Shown: piece after piece, positions 7,734 through 15,079 of the stretch | Layout: every line of letters starts with the position of its first letter | Position numbering within the stretch: the first letter of the stretch is position 1 | NCBI GenBank assembly: GCA_964541755.1 | Contig: CAZIRF010000046.1 | Location: forward strand, 1-20,501 | Direction: 5' to 3' | Source: CAZIRF01 sp964541755 | GTDB lineage: Bacteria; Spirochaetota; Spirochaetia; Treponematales; Breznakiellaceae | Length of the DNA stretch: 20,501 nt | Notes under the pieces: model-generated | The model's database searches: none | Told to the model about the DNA's origin: nothing | What the model saw: only the letters and a program-made list of their open reading frames with translations | Position numbers and translations under genes: made by a program

Positions 7734-8719
7734 GGCTGGCTGCCGTCCTTGAGGGTGATTTCCACGGGGCAGTGGTCGCTGCCGGTGACATCGGCCCGGA
7801 TGCGGGCGCCTTCGAGTTGGGGGGCGAAGGCGGGGTTGACGCAGTGGTAGTCGATTCTCCAGCCGATGTTCTTTTCGCGGGCCCGCATGCGGTAGGACCA
7901 CCATGAGTAGGCATCGGTTTGGTCGGGGTGGAAGTAGCGGAAGGTATCGACGTAGCCGGCTTCTATGAAGCTGTCCATCCAGGCGCGCTCTTCGGGGAGA
8001 TAGCCGGGGTTTTGCTCGTTGGATTTGGGGGTGGCGAGGTCGATGGGGCGGTGGGCGATGTTGTAGTCGCCGCAGAGGATGAGGTTCTTGCCGCTTTCGA
8101 CAATACGGTCGCAGATTTCTTTCATGGCGGCGCAGAACTCGAGCTTGTAGCCCAGGCGGGCGCCGGCTTCCTGCGAGTTGGGGAAGTAGGCGCTGATAAG
8201 GGTGAAGCGGGGGTAGTCGGCGATGAGGACGCGGCCTTCGTCATCGAAGATGTCGATGCCCATGGGGCGTACGTCGAGGGGCTCGCTTTGGCTCCAGATG
8301 GCCACGCCCGAGTATCCGGGCTTTTTGGCGCTGGCGTAGTATTGGTGCCAGAGGCCGGGGGACTGCATGCCGGCTGCTGGAGAAGTGGCAGCGGGAGAAG
8401 TGGCGGCGGGAGAAGAGGCGGCGGGAGAAGAGGTCGGGGTTTTATACTGTTCAGTATAAACGCCAGCCACACCGCTGGCGGCTGGAGAAGTGGCCGGGGT
8501 TTTATACTGTTCAGTATAAACGCCAGCCACACCGCTGCTGCCATTCAACCCTGCGCTTACGGGAAGGGGGACCTCGCGGATTTCCTTCTTGAGCTGATCG
8601 GGGCGGGCCTTGGTTTCCTGGAGGCAGATAATATCCGGGGCATCGGCGTTAAGCCAGTCGGTGAAGCCCTTGCCGGCTACGGCGCGCAGGCCGTTGACGT
8701 TCCATGACAGTATACGCAT
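7730..8719 (-). CDS. xth: Exodeoxyribonuclease III (AP endonuclease) with repeat insertion
   Basis: This 329-residue member of the ExoIII/AP endonuclease family nicks DNA at abasic sites and removes 3' blocks in base-excision repair. Conserved parts are all present: LSWNVNGLRA (Asn7), ICLQETK (Glu35), HQYYASAKKPGYSGVA, GDYNIAH (Asp218, Asn220), RIDYHCVN (Asp290) and GSDHCPV (Asp315, His316). Family members are usually about 250-270 residues. The excess is an insert at about residues 54-122, between EIREVPLP and the HQYYASA block, made of 15-residue SGVAGVYTEQYKTPA units and TSPAA/SSPAA pentapeptides. The insert stays in frame and lies outside the catalytic motifs, so activity is probably kept. 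The ATG is 7 nt from a TATACT -10 box, suggesting a leaderless transcript. Confidence 0.93.
   Translation of the reverse strand: MRILSWNVNGLRAVAGKGFTDWLNADAPDIICLQETKARPDQLKKEIREVPLPVSAGLNGSSGVAGVYTEQYKTPATSPAASGVAGVYTEQYKTPTSSPAASSPAATSPAATSPAAGMQSPGLWHQYYASAKKPGYSGVAIWSQSEPLDVRPMGIDIFDDEGRVLIADYPRFTLISAYFPNSQEAGARLGYKLEFCAAMKEICDRIVESGKNLILCGDYNIAHRPIDLATPKSNEQNPGYLPEERAWMDSFIEAGYVDTFRYFHPDQTDAYSWWSYRMRAREKNIGWRIDYHCVNPAFAPQLEGARIRADVTGSDHCPVEITLKDGSQP
8372..8431. repeat. Four 15-bp tandem units inside xth
   Basis: Units begin at 8372, 8387, 8402 and 8417, each close to GGCGGCGGGAGAAGA and differing by a few substitutions. On the gene strand each encodes one (S/T)SPAA pentapeptide. A fifth identical-type unit lies at 8477-8491, between the two 45-bp units, so the 15-bp and 45-bp elements form one mosaic. 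Confidence 0.9.
8432..8536. repeat. Two 45-bp palindrome-bearing units, 60-bp period, inside xth
   Basis: Units lie at 8432-8476 and 8492-8536, separated by one 15-bp unit; 43 bases (8435-8477 and 8495-8537) are identical. Each holds a perfect inverted repeat, TTTATACTGTTCAGTATAAA (9-bp arms, 2-nt centre), at 8441-8460 and 8501-8520. All unit lengths are multiples of three, so the host frame is kept and each adds 15 residues to the exonuclease. The AT-rich palindrome stands out sharply from the GC-rich gene. Confidence 0.93.
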
Positions 8720-8726
8720 GAAGCCA

Positions 8727-8756
8727 AGTATAACAGGGCCTGCCGCATTGTTTCAA
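8727..8756 (-). promoter_or_regulatory. xth promoter, leaderless
   Basis: On the minus strand, TTGAAA (8751-8756) and TATACT (8727-8732) are separated by 18 bp, five of six matches to consensus in each box by eye. The -10 box ends 7 nt before the ATG at 8719, so transcription should begin at or within a base or two of the start codon. No ribosome binding site is present. Confidence 0.6.
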
Positions 8757-8776
8757 CGCGCGAATTCCGGTATCTT
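8748..8776 (+). promoter_or_regulatory. clpS promoter, leaderless, sharing its -35 region with xth
   Basis: TTGTTT (8748-8753) and TATCTT (8771-8776) are 17 bp apart, with 6 nt from the -10 box to the ATG at 8783. The -35 box overlaps the opposing -35 box of xth (8751-8756), so RNA polymerase could probably bind only one at a time. There is no ribosome binding site upstream of clpS. The boxes are weaker matches than those of xth. Confidence 0.45.
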
Positions 8777-8782
8777 ATTGGT

Positions 8783-9097
8783 ATGTCGGAAGCACACGAT
8801 TCCTGCGCGGTTCTCGAGACGGCGCGGGACGAAAAGCTCAAAGAGCCGGAAGACTGGAGGGTCATTTTTCTCAACGACGACTTTACCGCCATGGAGTTTG
8901 TCGTCGCAGTGATTATGACCGTATTCAACCATCCCCGCCCGGATGCCGAGCGCATCATGCTCGATGTTCATACAAAGGGTCGGGGGATTGTGGGAACCTA
9001 TACCCGGGACATTGCCGAGACAAAGGCGGCCCAGGTTCATCGCGCAGCGCGGGAGAACGATTATCCCCTGCGCTGTATTGTCGACAGGGCCCCCTGA
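8783..9097 (+). CDS. clpS: ATP-dependent Clp protease adaptor ClpS
   Basis: This 104-residue adaptor binds proteins with N-terminal Leu, Phe, Trp or Tyr and hands them to ClpA. The N-degron pocket residues known in E. coli are seen at shifted positions: FLNDDFTAMEF gives Asn31, Asp32 and gatekeeper Met37, and DVHTKG gives His63. The AETKAAQVHRAARENDYPLRC C-terminal block is also typical. The first 22 or so residues form the usual flexible tail. It is followed 43 nt later by clpA in the same direction, then aat, so the three probably act as one N-end-rule unit. The start looks leaderless, whereas clpA has its own GGGAG ribosome binding site. Confidence 0.95.
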   Translation: MSEAHDSCAVLETARDEKLKEPEDWRVIFLNDDFTAMEFVVAVIMTVFNHPRPDAERIMLDVHTKGRGIVGTYTRDIAETKAAQVHRAARENDYPLRCIVDRAP

Positions 9098-9140
9098 CAC
9101 CCCTTGAAGGGGGGGGACGGGGCCACGCGGGAGCGCAGCC

Positions 9141-11861
9141 ATGAAGATCAATCAACACGTCGAGGCCATATTCAACGCCGCATACAACGAGGCCAAGACC
9201 CGCAAACACGAATACCTTACGCCCGAGCACGTCCTGTACGCGGCGATTGCCTTCCCGGAGGTCCGGGGGGTGTTGGGCGAGATTGGGGCCGATATCGAGG
9301 GCCTCAAGACCGGGATGGAGCAATTTTTTGACGCCAAGGTCCCGGTTGTCGAAACGGCCGATCCGGTCCAAACCGTGGGTTTCCAGAGTGTCCTTGAGCG
9401 GGCGGTGCTCCACACCCGCAGCGCCGGCCGCGAAGAGCTGGGTATCGCTGCCGTTCTCGTGAGCCTCTACGACGAGGACCGCAACTACTGTGCGTACTGG
9501 CTGCGCAAGGCCGGCGTACAGCGCCTGGCCCTCCTGGAGGCCCTTTCGCACGGACCCGATTTGGGTTCCCTGATGGATGACGAAGACGCCCTGGGCGACG
9601 ATATACCCGTTGGCGGGGATGCCGGACGGGCCCGCTACAGCCGCAGTTCCGGGAATGCTGGTGACGGGAGTGGCGAGCTGGGCGATGGCGGCGAGGCGAT
9701 GGGCCGTGGCGATTATGACGGGCAGGCTGATGGATCTGGCGCAGAAGAGGGGCTCGCCGGGGATGAGGCCGATGCCGATGGCGACGGTTCTGCCGCGGAG
9801 CCGGGGACCGGTCGCCGCCGCGGGGACGGCCAGGCGGGACAGCGGCCCACGCGGCGCGGTATCCTCGAGCGCTTTACCGTAAACCTCACCGAGCTTGCCC
9901 GTGCAGGGAGTTTTGACCCGGTCATTGCCCGCGAAGAGGAGCTTGACCGCACCATCCAGGTCCTCTGCCGCCGCCGCAAAAACAATCCCCTGCACGTAGG
10001 CGATCCGGGGGTGGGCAAGACCACCCTCGTCGAGGGGCTCGCCCGCCGCATAGTGGCCGGCGATGTCCCCCCCATGTTGAAAGACTACGCGGTCTACTCA
10101 CTCGATATGGGGACCCTGGTCGCCGGCACCAAGTTCCGTGGCGACTTCGAGGACCGCGTCAAGCGCATCGTGGACGAGCTCCTGCGCAAGGAGCGGGTCA
10201 TCCTCTACATAGACGAGATTCATACGATGGTTGGCGCCGGGGCCGGGGCCTCCGGTTCGATAGACGCCTCTTCGTTATTAAAACCGGCCCTCGCCTCGGG
10301 GCGTTTGCGCTGTATCGGCTCGACCACCCACGAAGAGTTCTCGAAGTTCTTCGAGAAGGACCGCGGCCTCGCCCGCCGCTTCCAGAAGATAGACATCGGC
10401 GAGCCGGACAACGCCGTGACCCTCGAGATCCTCAAGGGCTTGCGCGCGGGCTACGAAGGCTGGCACCACGTTCGCTACAGCGACGAGGTCCTCGAACTGG
10501 CGATATCGCTCTCCTCGCGCTACATATTGGAGCGCCGTCAGCCGGACAAGGCAATCGACATTATCGACGAGGCGGGGTCCCGCTTGGCCATAGCGTATGC
10601 AAAGGGGCTTGAGGCTGATAACGCTGCCGCGACAACGGGCGCCGTCGCAGACGCGGGCGCCGTCGCAGACGCGGACGCCGTCGCAGACGCGGGCGCCATC
10701 GACCCCGAAGACCGGGAGACCTGGCCCCCTGTGGGAATCCCTCTGGTCGAAGAGGTCGTCGCGGGCATGGCCCGCATGCCCAAGGTATCGGTCGCCGGCG
10801 ACGAACGCGAGACCCTGCGGGAGCTCGATGCCCGCCTCAAGGCGCGTGTTTTTGGCCAGGACCCGGCCATAGAGGCCGTCGTTACGGCGGTAAAGCGCTC
10901 TCGAGCCGGTTTCCGCGCCCCCAACAAGCCCGTGGCAAACCTCCTCTTTGTCGGCCCCACCGGGGTGGGCAAGACCGAGCTCGCGCGCCAGTTGGCCGAG
11001 CTCCTGGCCGTGCCCCTTTTACGCCACGACATGAGCGAGTACCAGGAAAAACACTCGGTGAGCCGTCTTATCGGTTCGCCGCCCGGTTATGTGGGCTACG
11101 AGGAGGGCGGCCTTCTTACCGACGCGGTGCGCAAGCACCCGCACGCGGTGGTCCTGCTCGACGAGATCGAGAAGGCCCATCAGGATATATTCAACGTTCT
11201 CCTGCAGATCATGGATTATGCCACCCTCACGGACAACGCCGGCCGCAAGGCGGACTTCCGCAACGTCATCCTCATCATGACCAGCAACGCCGGGGCGCGG
11301 GAGATTGGCAAGAGCCCCATAGGCTTTGACTCGAAACCCTTCGCGGAGCGCGCAGTCGACGCCGCGGTCGAAAGGCTCTTCACCCCCGAGTTCCGCAACC
11401 GCCTCGACGCCGTCATCCCCTTCGCCCAGCTGGGTATGACCCAGATCGAGTCGATTGTGCGCAAAGCCCTCGATGCCTTTGCCCTCCAGCTCGCCGAAAA
11501 GAAGGTGAGCCTCGAGGCCAGCGATGCCTGTGTGGCGCAGCTCGCCTTGGACGGCTACAGCCTCGAGTTCGGGGCCCGCAATGTCGAGCGCCTGGTCGAT
11601 TCGGCCATCAAGACCTTCTTCGTGGACGAGGTCCTCTTCGGGCGCTTGGCCAACGGGGGCCGTGCCCGGGCAGACTGGCGCAACGGGGCCTTTGTCATTG
11701 ACGTTCTCGACGAAAGCGATGCTACAGGTGATAATCCCTTGGAGGGGGCGGAACGAGCCGGCACTGCAGAAAGCCCCGGCACGGATGCCGGGACAGGGCA
11801 AAAAAAGCCACGGCGCAGCCGTAAAAGTGCCCCCGAAGCCCTTGGGGCCCGCGAGCCGTGA
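9141..11861 (+). CDS. clpA: ATP-dependent Clp protease ATPase subunit ClpA
   Basis: This AAA+ unfoldase feeds substrates to ClpP. The order is: Clp-N double repeat (1-145); linker; D1 with Walker A GDPGVGKTT (287-295) and Walker B ILYIDE (354-359); D2 with Walker A GPTGVGKTE (605-613) and Walker B VVLLDE (670-675); and an IGF tripeptide (727-729) that matches the ClpP-docking loop. At 906 residues it is much longer than E. coli ClpA (758). The extra length is an acidic Gly/Asp/Ala-rich linker (about 145-240), a 3x AVADAG-type repeat (501-518) between D1 and D2, and a low-complexity basic tail after about 860. GGGAG stands 8 nt before the ATG. The stop overlaps the GTG of aat. No clpP lies in the window. 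Confidence 0.95.
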   Translation: MKINQHVEAIFNAAYNEAKTRKHEYLTPEHVLYAAIAFPEVRGVLGEIGADIEGLKTGMEQFFDAKVPVVETADPVQTVGFQSVLERAVLHTRSAGREELGIAAVLVSLYDEDRNYCAYWLRKAGVQRLALLEALSHGPDLGSLMDDEDALGDDIPVGGDAGRARYSRSSGNAGDGSGELGDGGEAMGRGDYDGQADGSGAEEGLAGDEADADGDGSAAEPGTGRRRGDGQAGQRPTRRGILERFTVNLTELARAGSFDPVIAREEELDRTIQVLCRRRKNNPLHVGDPGVGKTTLVEGLARRIVAGDVPPMLKDYAVYSLDMGTLVAGTKFRGDFEDRVKRIVDELLRKERVILYIDEIHTMVGAGAGASGSIDASSLLKPALASGRLRCIGSTTHEEFSKFFEKDRGLARRFQKIDIGEPDNAVTLEILKGLRAGYEGWHHVRYSDEVLELAISLSSRYILERRQPDKAIDIIDEAGSRLAIAYAKGLEADNAAATTGAVADAGAVADADAVADAGAIDPEDRETWPPVGIPLVEEVVAGMARMPKVSVAGDERETLRELDARLKARVFGQDPAIEAVVTAVKRSRAGFRAPNKPVANLLFVGPTGVGKTELARQLAELLAVPLLRHDMSEYQEKHSVSRLIGSPPGYVGYEEGGLLTDAVRKHPHAVVLLDEIEKAHQDIFNVLLQIMDYATLTDNAGRKADFRNVILIMTSNAGAREIGKSPIGFDSKPFAERAVDAAVERLFTPEFRNRLDAVIPFAQLGMTQIESIVRKALDAFALQLAEKKVSLEASDACVAQLALDGYSLEFGARNVERLVDSAIKTFFVDEVLFGRLANGGRARADWRNGAFVIDVLDESDATGDNPLEGAERAGTAESPGTDAGTGQKKPRRSRKSAPEALGAREP
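10641..10694 (+). repeat. 18-bp tandem repeat inside clpA
   Basis: Three consecutive 18-bp units (10641, 10659, 10677) read GCCGTCGCAGACGCGGGC, the middle one with a single G-to-A change. They encode AVADAG, AVADAD, AVADAG. The repeat keeps frame and sits at the junction between the first and second ATPase modules, after the YAKGL helix. Near-identity of the units suggests recent slippage expansion. Confidence 0.93.
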
Positions 11862-12631
11862 GGTCATCGTCAACGTCCGGCATGCGCCACGACGATGGCT
11901 TTCCCGTACTGGCCGAGACCGATCACTTCGAGTTTCCCCCCAAGGAGGACGACGGGACGACCCTCATCGCCTGGGGGGGGAATCTCTCGCCCGGGATGCT
12001 CCTGTCTGCCTACGAGCAGGGGGTCTTCCCCTGGTTTTCGCCCGGCGAACCGGTCCTCTGGCACAGCCCGGACCCTCGCTTCGTCATCTTCCCCGACAGC
12101 CTCGTCGTATCCTCTTCAATGCGCAAGGTACTGCGGCAGGGTCGCTTCGAGATCAGTTTTGACAGGGAAGTGCCGGCAGTCATCGAAGCCTGTGCGAGTA
12201 TCGATCGGCCGGGGCAGGATGGCACCTGGATTGGGCCGGCCATACGCGAAGGCTATGGAGCACTCGCGCACGCGGGCTGGGTGCACAGCGCAGAGGCCTG
12301 GCAAGACGGTGAACTCGTCGGCGGTTGTTACGGGATGCGGCTGGGGCGGGTATTCTACGGGGAATCAATGTTCGCGCGGCGGCCGAACGCCTCAAAGGCG
12401 GCGTTCCTCACCCTGGCGCAGGCCCTCTTCGAAGACGGGTGCATACTGATAGATTGCCAAGTCCACACCGATCACCTGGAGAGCCTGGGCGGGAAGCACA
12501 TAGACCTGTCCCGCTTTCTGGCCCTCCTGGCGGCCGGCGATGCCCGCCGTGACAGTCCCCTGTCGCGCCGCGGCTCCTGGAAAGACGGAATTACGGCAGG
12601 AAGCGGTATCCTATGCCGCGCACCGTCTTGA
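11858..12631 (+). CDS. aat: Leucyl/phenylalanyl-tRNA--protein transferase
   Basis: Aat moves Leu or Phe from aminoacyl-tRNA to the N-terminal Lys or Arg of a protein, creating a ClpS-read degron. Family blocks are clear: WGGNLSPGMLLSAYEQGVFPWFSPGEPVLWHSPDPR, GTWIGPAIREGYGALAHAGWVHSAEAW, GELVGGCYGMRLGRVFYGESMF, NASKAAFLTL and LIDCQVHTDHLESLGG. The GTG at 11858 overlaps the clpA stop (GTGA) and fits translational coupling, giving 257 residues; ATG 11882 is an equally family-like start giving 249. Neither has a clear ribosome binding site. The 3' end overlaps the convergent response regulator gene by 41 bp. With clpS and clpA it forms a self-contained N-degron operon. Confidence 0.94.
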   Translation: MRSSSTSGMRHDDGFPVLAETDHFEFPPKEDDGTTLIAWGGNLSPGMLLSAYEQGVFPWFSPGEPVLWHSPDPRFVIFPDSLVVSSSMRKVLRQGRFEISFDREVPAVIEACASIDRPGQDGTWIGPAIREGYGALAHAGWVHSAEAWQDGELVGGCYGMRLGRVFYGESMFARRPNASKAAFLTLAQALFEDGCILIDCQVHTDHLESLGGKHIDLSRFLALLAAGDARRDSPLSRRGSWKDGITAGSGILCRAPS

Positions 12632-13310
12632 TGTGCCGTGGCACCGGCTCGCTGTCCCCGATCTTTTTGCGCAGCCAGGCGATGTGCACGTCGACCGTTC
12701 GCGTCGTGAGTTTGGTGCCGTAGCTCCAGACAGCATTGAGCAGACTCTCGCGGGTATGCATGATCTCCGGGTGCTCGCAGAGGTAGGCGAGGAGCTTGAA
12801 CTCCTGTGCAGAGAGCGGGACGCTCGAACCATCGCGCATTACGGTTGAGGTCGAGAAGTCCACCGCAAAGCGCTCATAATCGACCCTGCCCTTCTTGATG
12901 GCGTCCTGCCACTCTTCTTTTCGCAGCTGGTGCTCCTGGTTGACCCGGCGCAGGAGGGCCTCTATGCGGGCGAGGAGCTCGTTCCACTCGAAGGGTTTGC
13001 CCAAGTAGTCGTCTGCCCCCAGTTTGAGACCCTTGACCCGGTCATCGACCTGTCCCCGTGCCGTGAGCATGATGATGGGGGTGTGGTTGTTGGCGGTGCG
13101 CAGGGATTCGCAAATGGCAAAGCCGTCTTTGCCGGGAAGCATGATGTCCAGGAGGATGAGGTCGTACACTCCCCCGAGGGCGGCTTCAAGCCCCTCGTTT
13201 CCGTTGGACTGCGTCTCGCACAGGTAGCCTTCTGCTTCCAGGCGGTCCTTGAGGGTAAGGAGGAGGCCCTCTTCATCTTCGATAATGAGTATTTTGGTCT
13301 TTTGTTCCAT
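12591..13310 (-). CDS. OmpR/PhoB-family response regulator
   Basis: The start is ATG 13310 (MEQKTKILIIEDEEG), with GGAG and GAGAG just upstream. A longer frame to 13409 adds a non-family leader. The 239 residues comprise a receiver domain (acidic pair Glu11/Asp12, phospho-acceptor Asp55 in LILLDIMLPGKDG, Lys95 in GKPF) and a C-terminal winged-helix DNA-binding domain (about 140-239, ending RHIKTVRGIGYRFLP). It overlaps the 3' end of the kinase gene by 38 nt, so it is the kinase's likely partner. Target genes are unknown. Its own 3' end overlaps aat by 41 bp on the opposite strand. Confidence 0.93.
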   Translation of the reverse strand: MEQKTKILIIEDEEGLLLTLKDRLEAEGYLCETQSNGNEGLEAALGGVYDLILLDIMLPGKDGFAICESLRTANNHTPIIMLTARGQVDDRVKGLKLGADDYLGKPFEWNELLARIEALLRRVNQEHQLRKEEWQDAIKKGRVDYERFAVDFSTSTVMRDGSSVPLSAQEFKLLAYLCEHPEIMHTRESLLNAVWSYGTKLTTRTVDVHIAWLRKKIGDSEPVPRHIKTVRGIGYRFLP

Positions 13311-15078
13311 CTCTCTGCTCCAGTGGAAGGGTGATGTGGATCTGTGTGCCACGGTGACCGGTTTCAAGGCGCAAGGTCCCGCGATGGGCCCGGACGATGC
13401 GCGTGACAAGGCTCAAGCCCATGCCGCAACCGGGTATCTGTTGACTGTGTGCCCTCTTGCCGCGAAAAAAGGGTTTGAGGACCTGTGCCCTCTCGCGGCG
13501 CGGGATGCCCGGTCCGCGATCTTGAACAGTAAGGGTTGCGGTTTTGTCCTGGACCCGAACCATGACTCCGATATAATACCCTGTTTTTGCGTGCTTGAGA
13601 ACATTTGCAAGGAGATTTCTGAAAACTATATCCAGGGCTTCCGCATCGGCATTGATTGGGGCAGTACAGTCCAGGATCGCCTCGATGACAATCCCGGCGG
13701 CCTCAAGTTCCGGCCTCATCAATTCGAGGCGGTTTTTAACGAGTTCACAGAGTTCGACGCTCCTGTTGTTAGGCAGTGGTCCGCTGTCGATGCCGCTGTA
13801 TACGAGGAGGCTGTCGATCATGTTGGACAGGCGGGTACCCTCCTTTTGGAGTGTCTTGCCGTAGAGGGCGGTCTTCTCCGGCGCGGTGACGATACCCTCC
13901 GCGAGATTCGAGGCGGCACTGCGAATAATCGCGATGGGGGTCTTCAATTCGTGGGTCACCGAGGCGATGAACTCGTTTTGGCGTTCGGCGAGGGTTTCCC
14001 GTGCTCGCACGGTGCGGGCCAGCAGAATGAAGGCTGCAACGAGAATGAGGAGTATGCCTGCACTGATAGTGAGGTTACGTTGGATGTCCCGCTTGACGAC
14101 CTCCACGAGCGAGCCCTTTCGGTGTATGGCCTCGAGGACCCAACGCCCCTCTGCCCGAATGTTGGTGGGGCTGTCCAAATACTTGTGCTCGCGTTTGACA
14201 CCGGGCAGAGGTGGGGCTTCCAGCTGACCGAATAGTTCCCTAAGGGTGAGCTCCTGGTTTTCGTCGAAGACCAGTTGTTCCCGCCGTATCAACTCATCGA
14301 GAGCAGTGCCGGGACGAAGAATATCCGGGGGAAGCCCCGTCTCCAGGAGTGGAAAACTGAAGTCGGGGGTGGCAAAAGTACTTTGATCTGAAAACCCTTC
14401 TGTTTGCCACAGGAGTGCGCCCGTGTCGCGGTCGAGTATACGAAAGCGGTAGTCTGTTTCCTGGTCGAGGTAGCGCTCTGCCATGCGGGGCAGGAGCTCG
14501 GAGCTGATGCGTTTGCTGTCAAGGTGAATGATCAGCCAATTGAGGCGCTCTTTGTCAATTGGGTGAAGGAGCGCGTGTCCCCGGTTGGGGAGGGTGGTTA
14601 TGAACCAATGCGGGGTATCGCGTGTTTCGGCTTGTATTTTAAACCAAAGAAAAGAACGGTAGGGGGATTGTTCTTCCGGGGCGAAGCCCTCGCCATCCCA
14701 ACGCCAGACCCTTTGGTCTTCATCGCCAATACGGTGAATACGAAAGCCCTCGACAATGGCCTCATCCATACTGTAGGCGCGCCATGAATGCCATCGCCGG
14801 GTGAAATCAAACCAATTCATGGATTGCGGGTCTGTAATATGGTCATGGCCGATATCGTTGAAGAGGACCGTCAATATGTTGATTTCGTCATGGAGGGTTT
14901 CGGCAAAGTGATTGGCCAATACATGCATTTTCTCCTGTTGCCGCTGGTATTCGCGGGTTCCCAGCTCGCGAACTCCCCGGTACTGGAAGATCGCGAGGGT
15001 GGCAAAAAGCGGGAGGAGTGCTGCAACGAGAAGTTTGGGCCAGTGGCGGAAAACAAGGGTCGTGATGTGTTGGCGCAT
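13273..15078 (-). CDS. Membrane sensor histidine kinase
   Basis: ATG 15078 is chosen because it lies 1 nt after the upstream stop (TGAG-ATG) and opens directly onto the first membrane helix; the longer frame to 15144 runs inside the upstream gene. Of 601 residues, 15-32 and about 336-356 are membrane segments. They enclose about 300 residues of extracytoplasmic sensor with no domain I can name, rich in Trp/Tyr/Arg. HisKA follows with SVTHELKTP (phospho-His376), then the ATPase region with N-box NLLANVLKHAK, DRGPGIP (G1) and GCGMGLSL (G2). No HAMP is evident. It is the middle gene of an operon with the TPR/zinc protein and the regulator. Confidence 0.92.
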   Translation of the reverse strand: MRQHITTLVFRHWPKLLVAALLPLFATLAIFQYRGVRELGTREYQRQQEKMHVLANHFAETLHDEINILTVLFNDIGHDHITDPQSMNWFDFTRRWHSWRAYSMDEAIVEGFRIHRIGDEDQRVWRWDGEGFAPEEQSPYRSFLWFKIQAETRDTPHWFITTLPNRGHALLHPIDKERLNWLIIHLDSKRISSELLPRMAERYLDQETDYRFRILDRDTGALLWQTEGFSDQSTFATPDFSFPLLETGLPPDILRPGTALDELIRREQLVFDENQELTLRELFGQLEAPPLPGVKREHKYLDSPTNIRAEGRWVLEAIHRKGSLVEVVKRDIQRNLTISAGILLILVAAFILLARTVRARETLAERQNEFIASVTHELKTPIAIIRSAASNLAEGIVTAPEKTALYGKTLQKEGTRLSNMIDSLLVYSGIDSGPLPNNRSVELCELVKNRLELMRPELEAAGIVIEAILDCTAPINADAEALDIVFRNLLANVLKHAKTGYYIGVMVRVQDKTATLTVQDRGPGIPRRERAQVLKPFFRGKRAHSQQIPGCGMGLSLVTRIVRAHRGTLRLETGHRGTQIHITLPLEQRDGTKDQNTHYRR

Positions 15079-15079
15079 C

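Noticed and set aside
6967..7914. 315-codon minus frame across rhomboid and xth
   Set aside because: Pro/Arg/His-rich out-of-frame reading; the rhomboid and exonuclease frames carry complete catalytic motifs.
8372..8536. CRISPR array
   Set aside because: The spacer is a repeated 15-bp unit, not unique sequence, the units are in frame within a gene, and no cas gene is present.
8711..8720. Extra copy of the xth palindrome at the gene start (TATACTG shared)
   Set aside because: Only about 7-8 bases match and no inverted arm follows; explained by chance.
9098..9140. CCCCTTGAAGGGG as a terminator between clpS and clpA
   Set aside because: Short stem with G-rich flank and no T-tract; clpA follows closely and is expected to be co-transcribed.
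8955..9995. 346-codon minus frame opposite clpS and clpA
   Set aside because: Antisense shadow of clpA; no family resemblance and no start signal.
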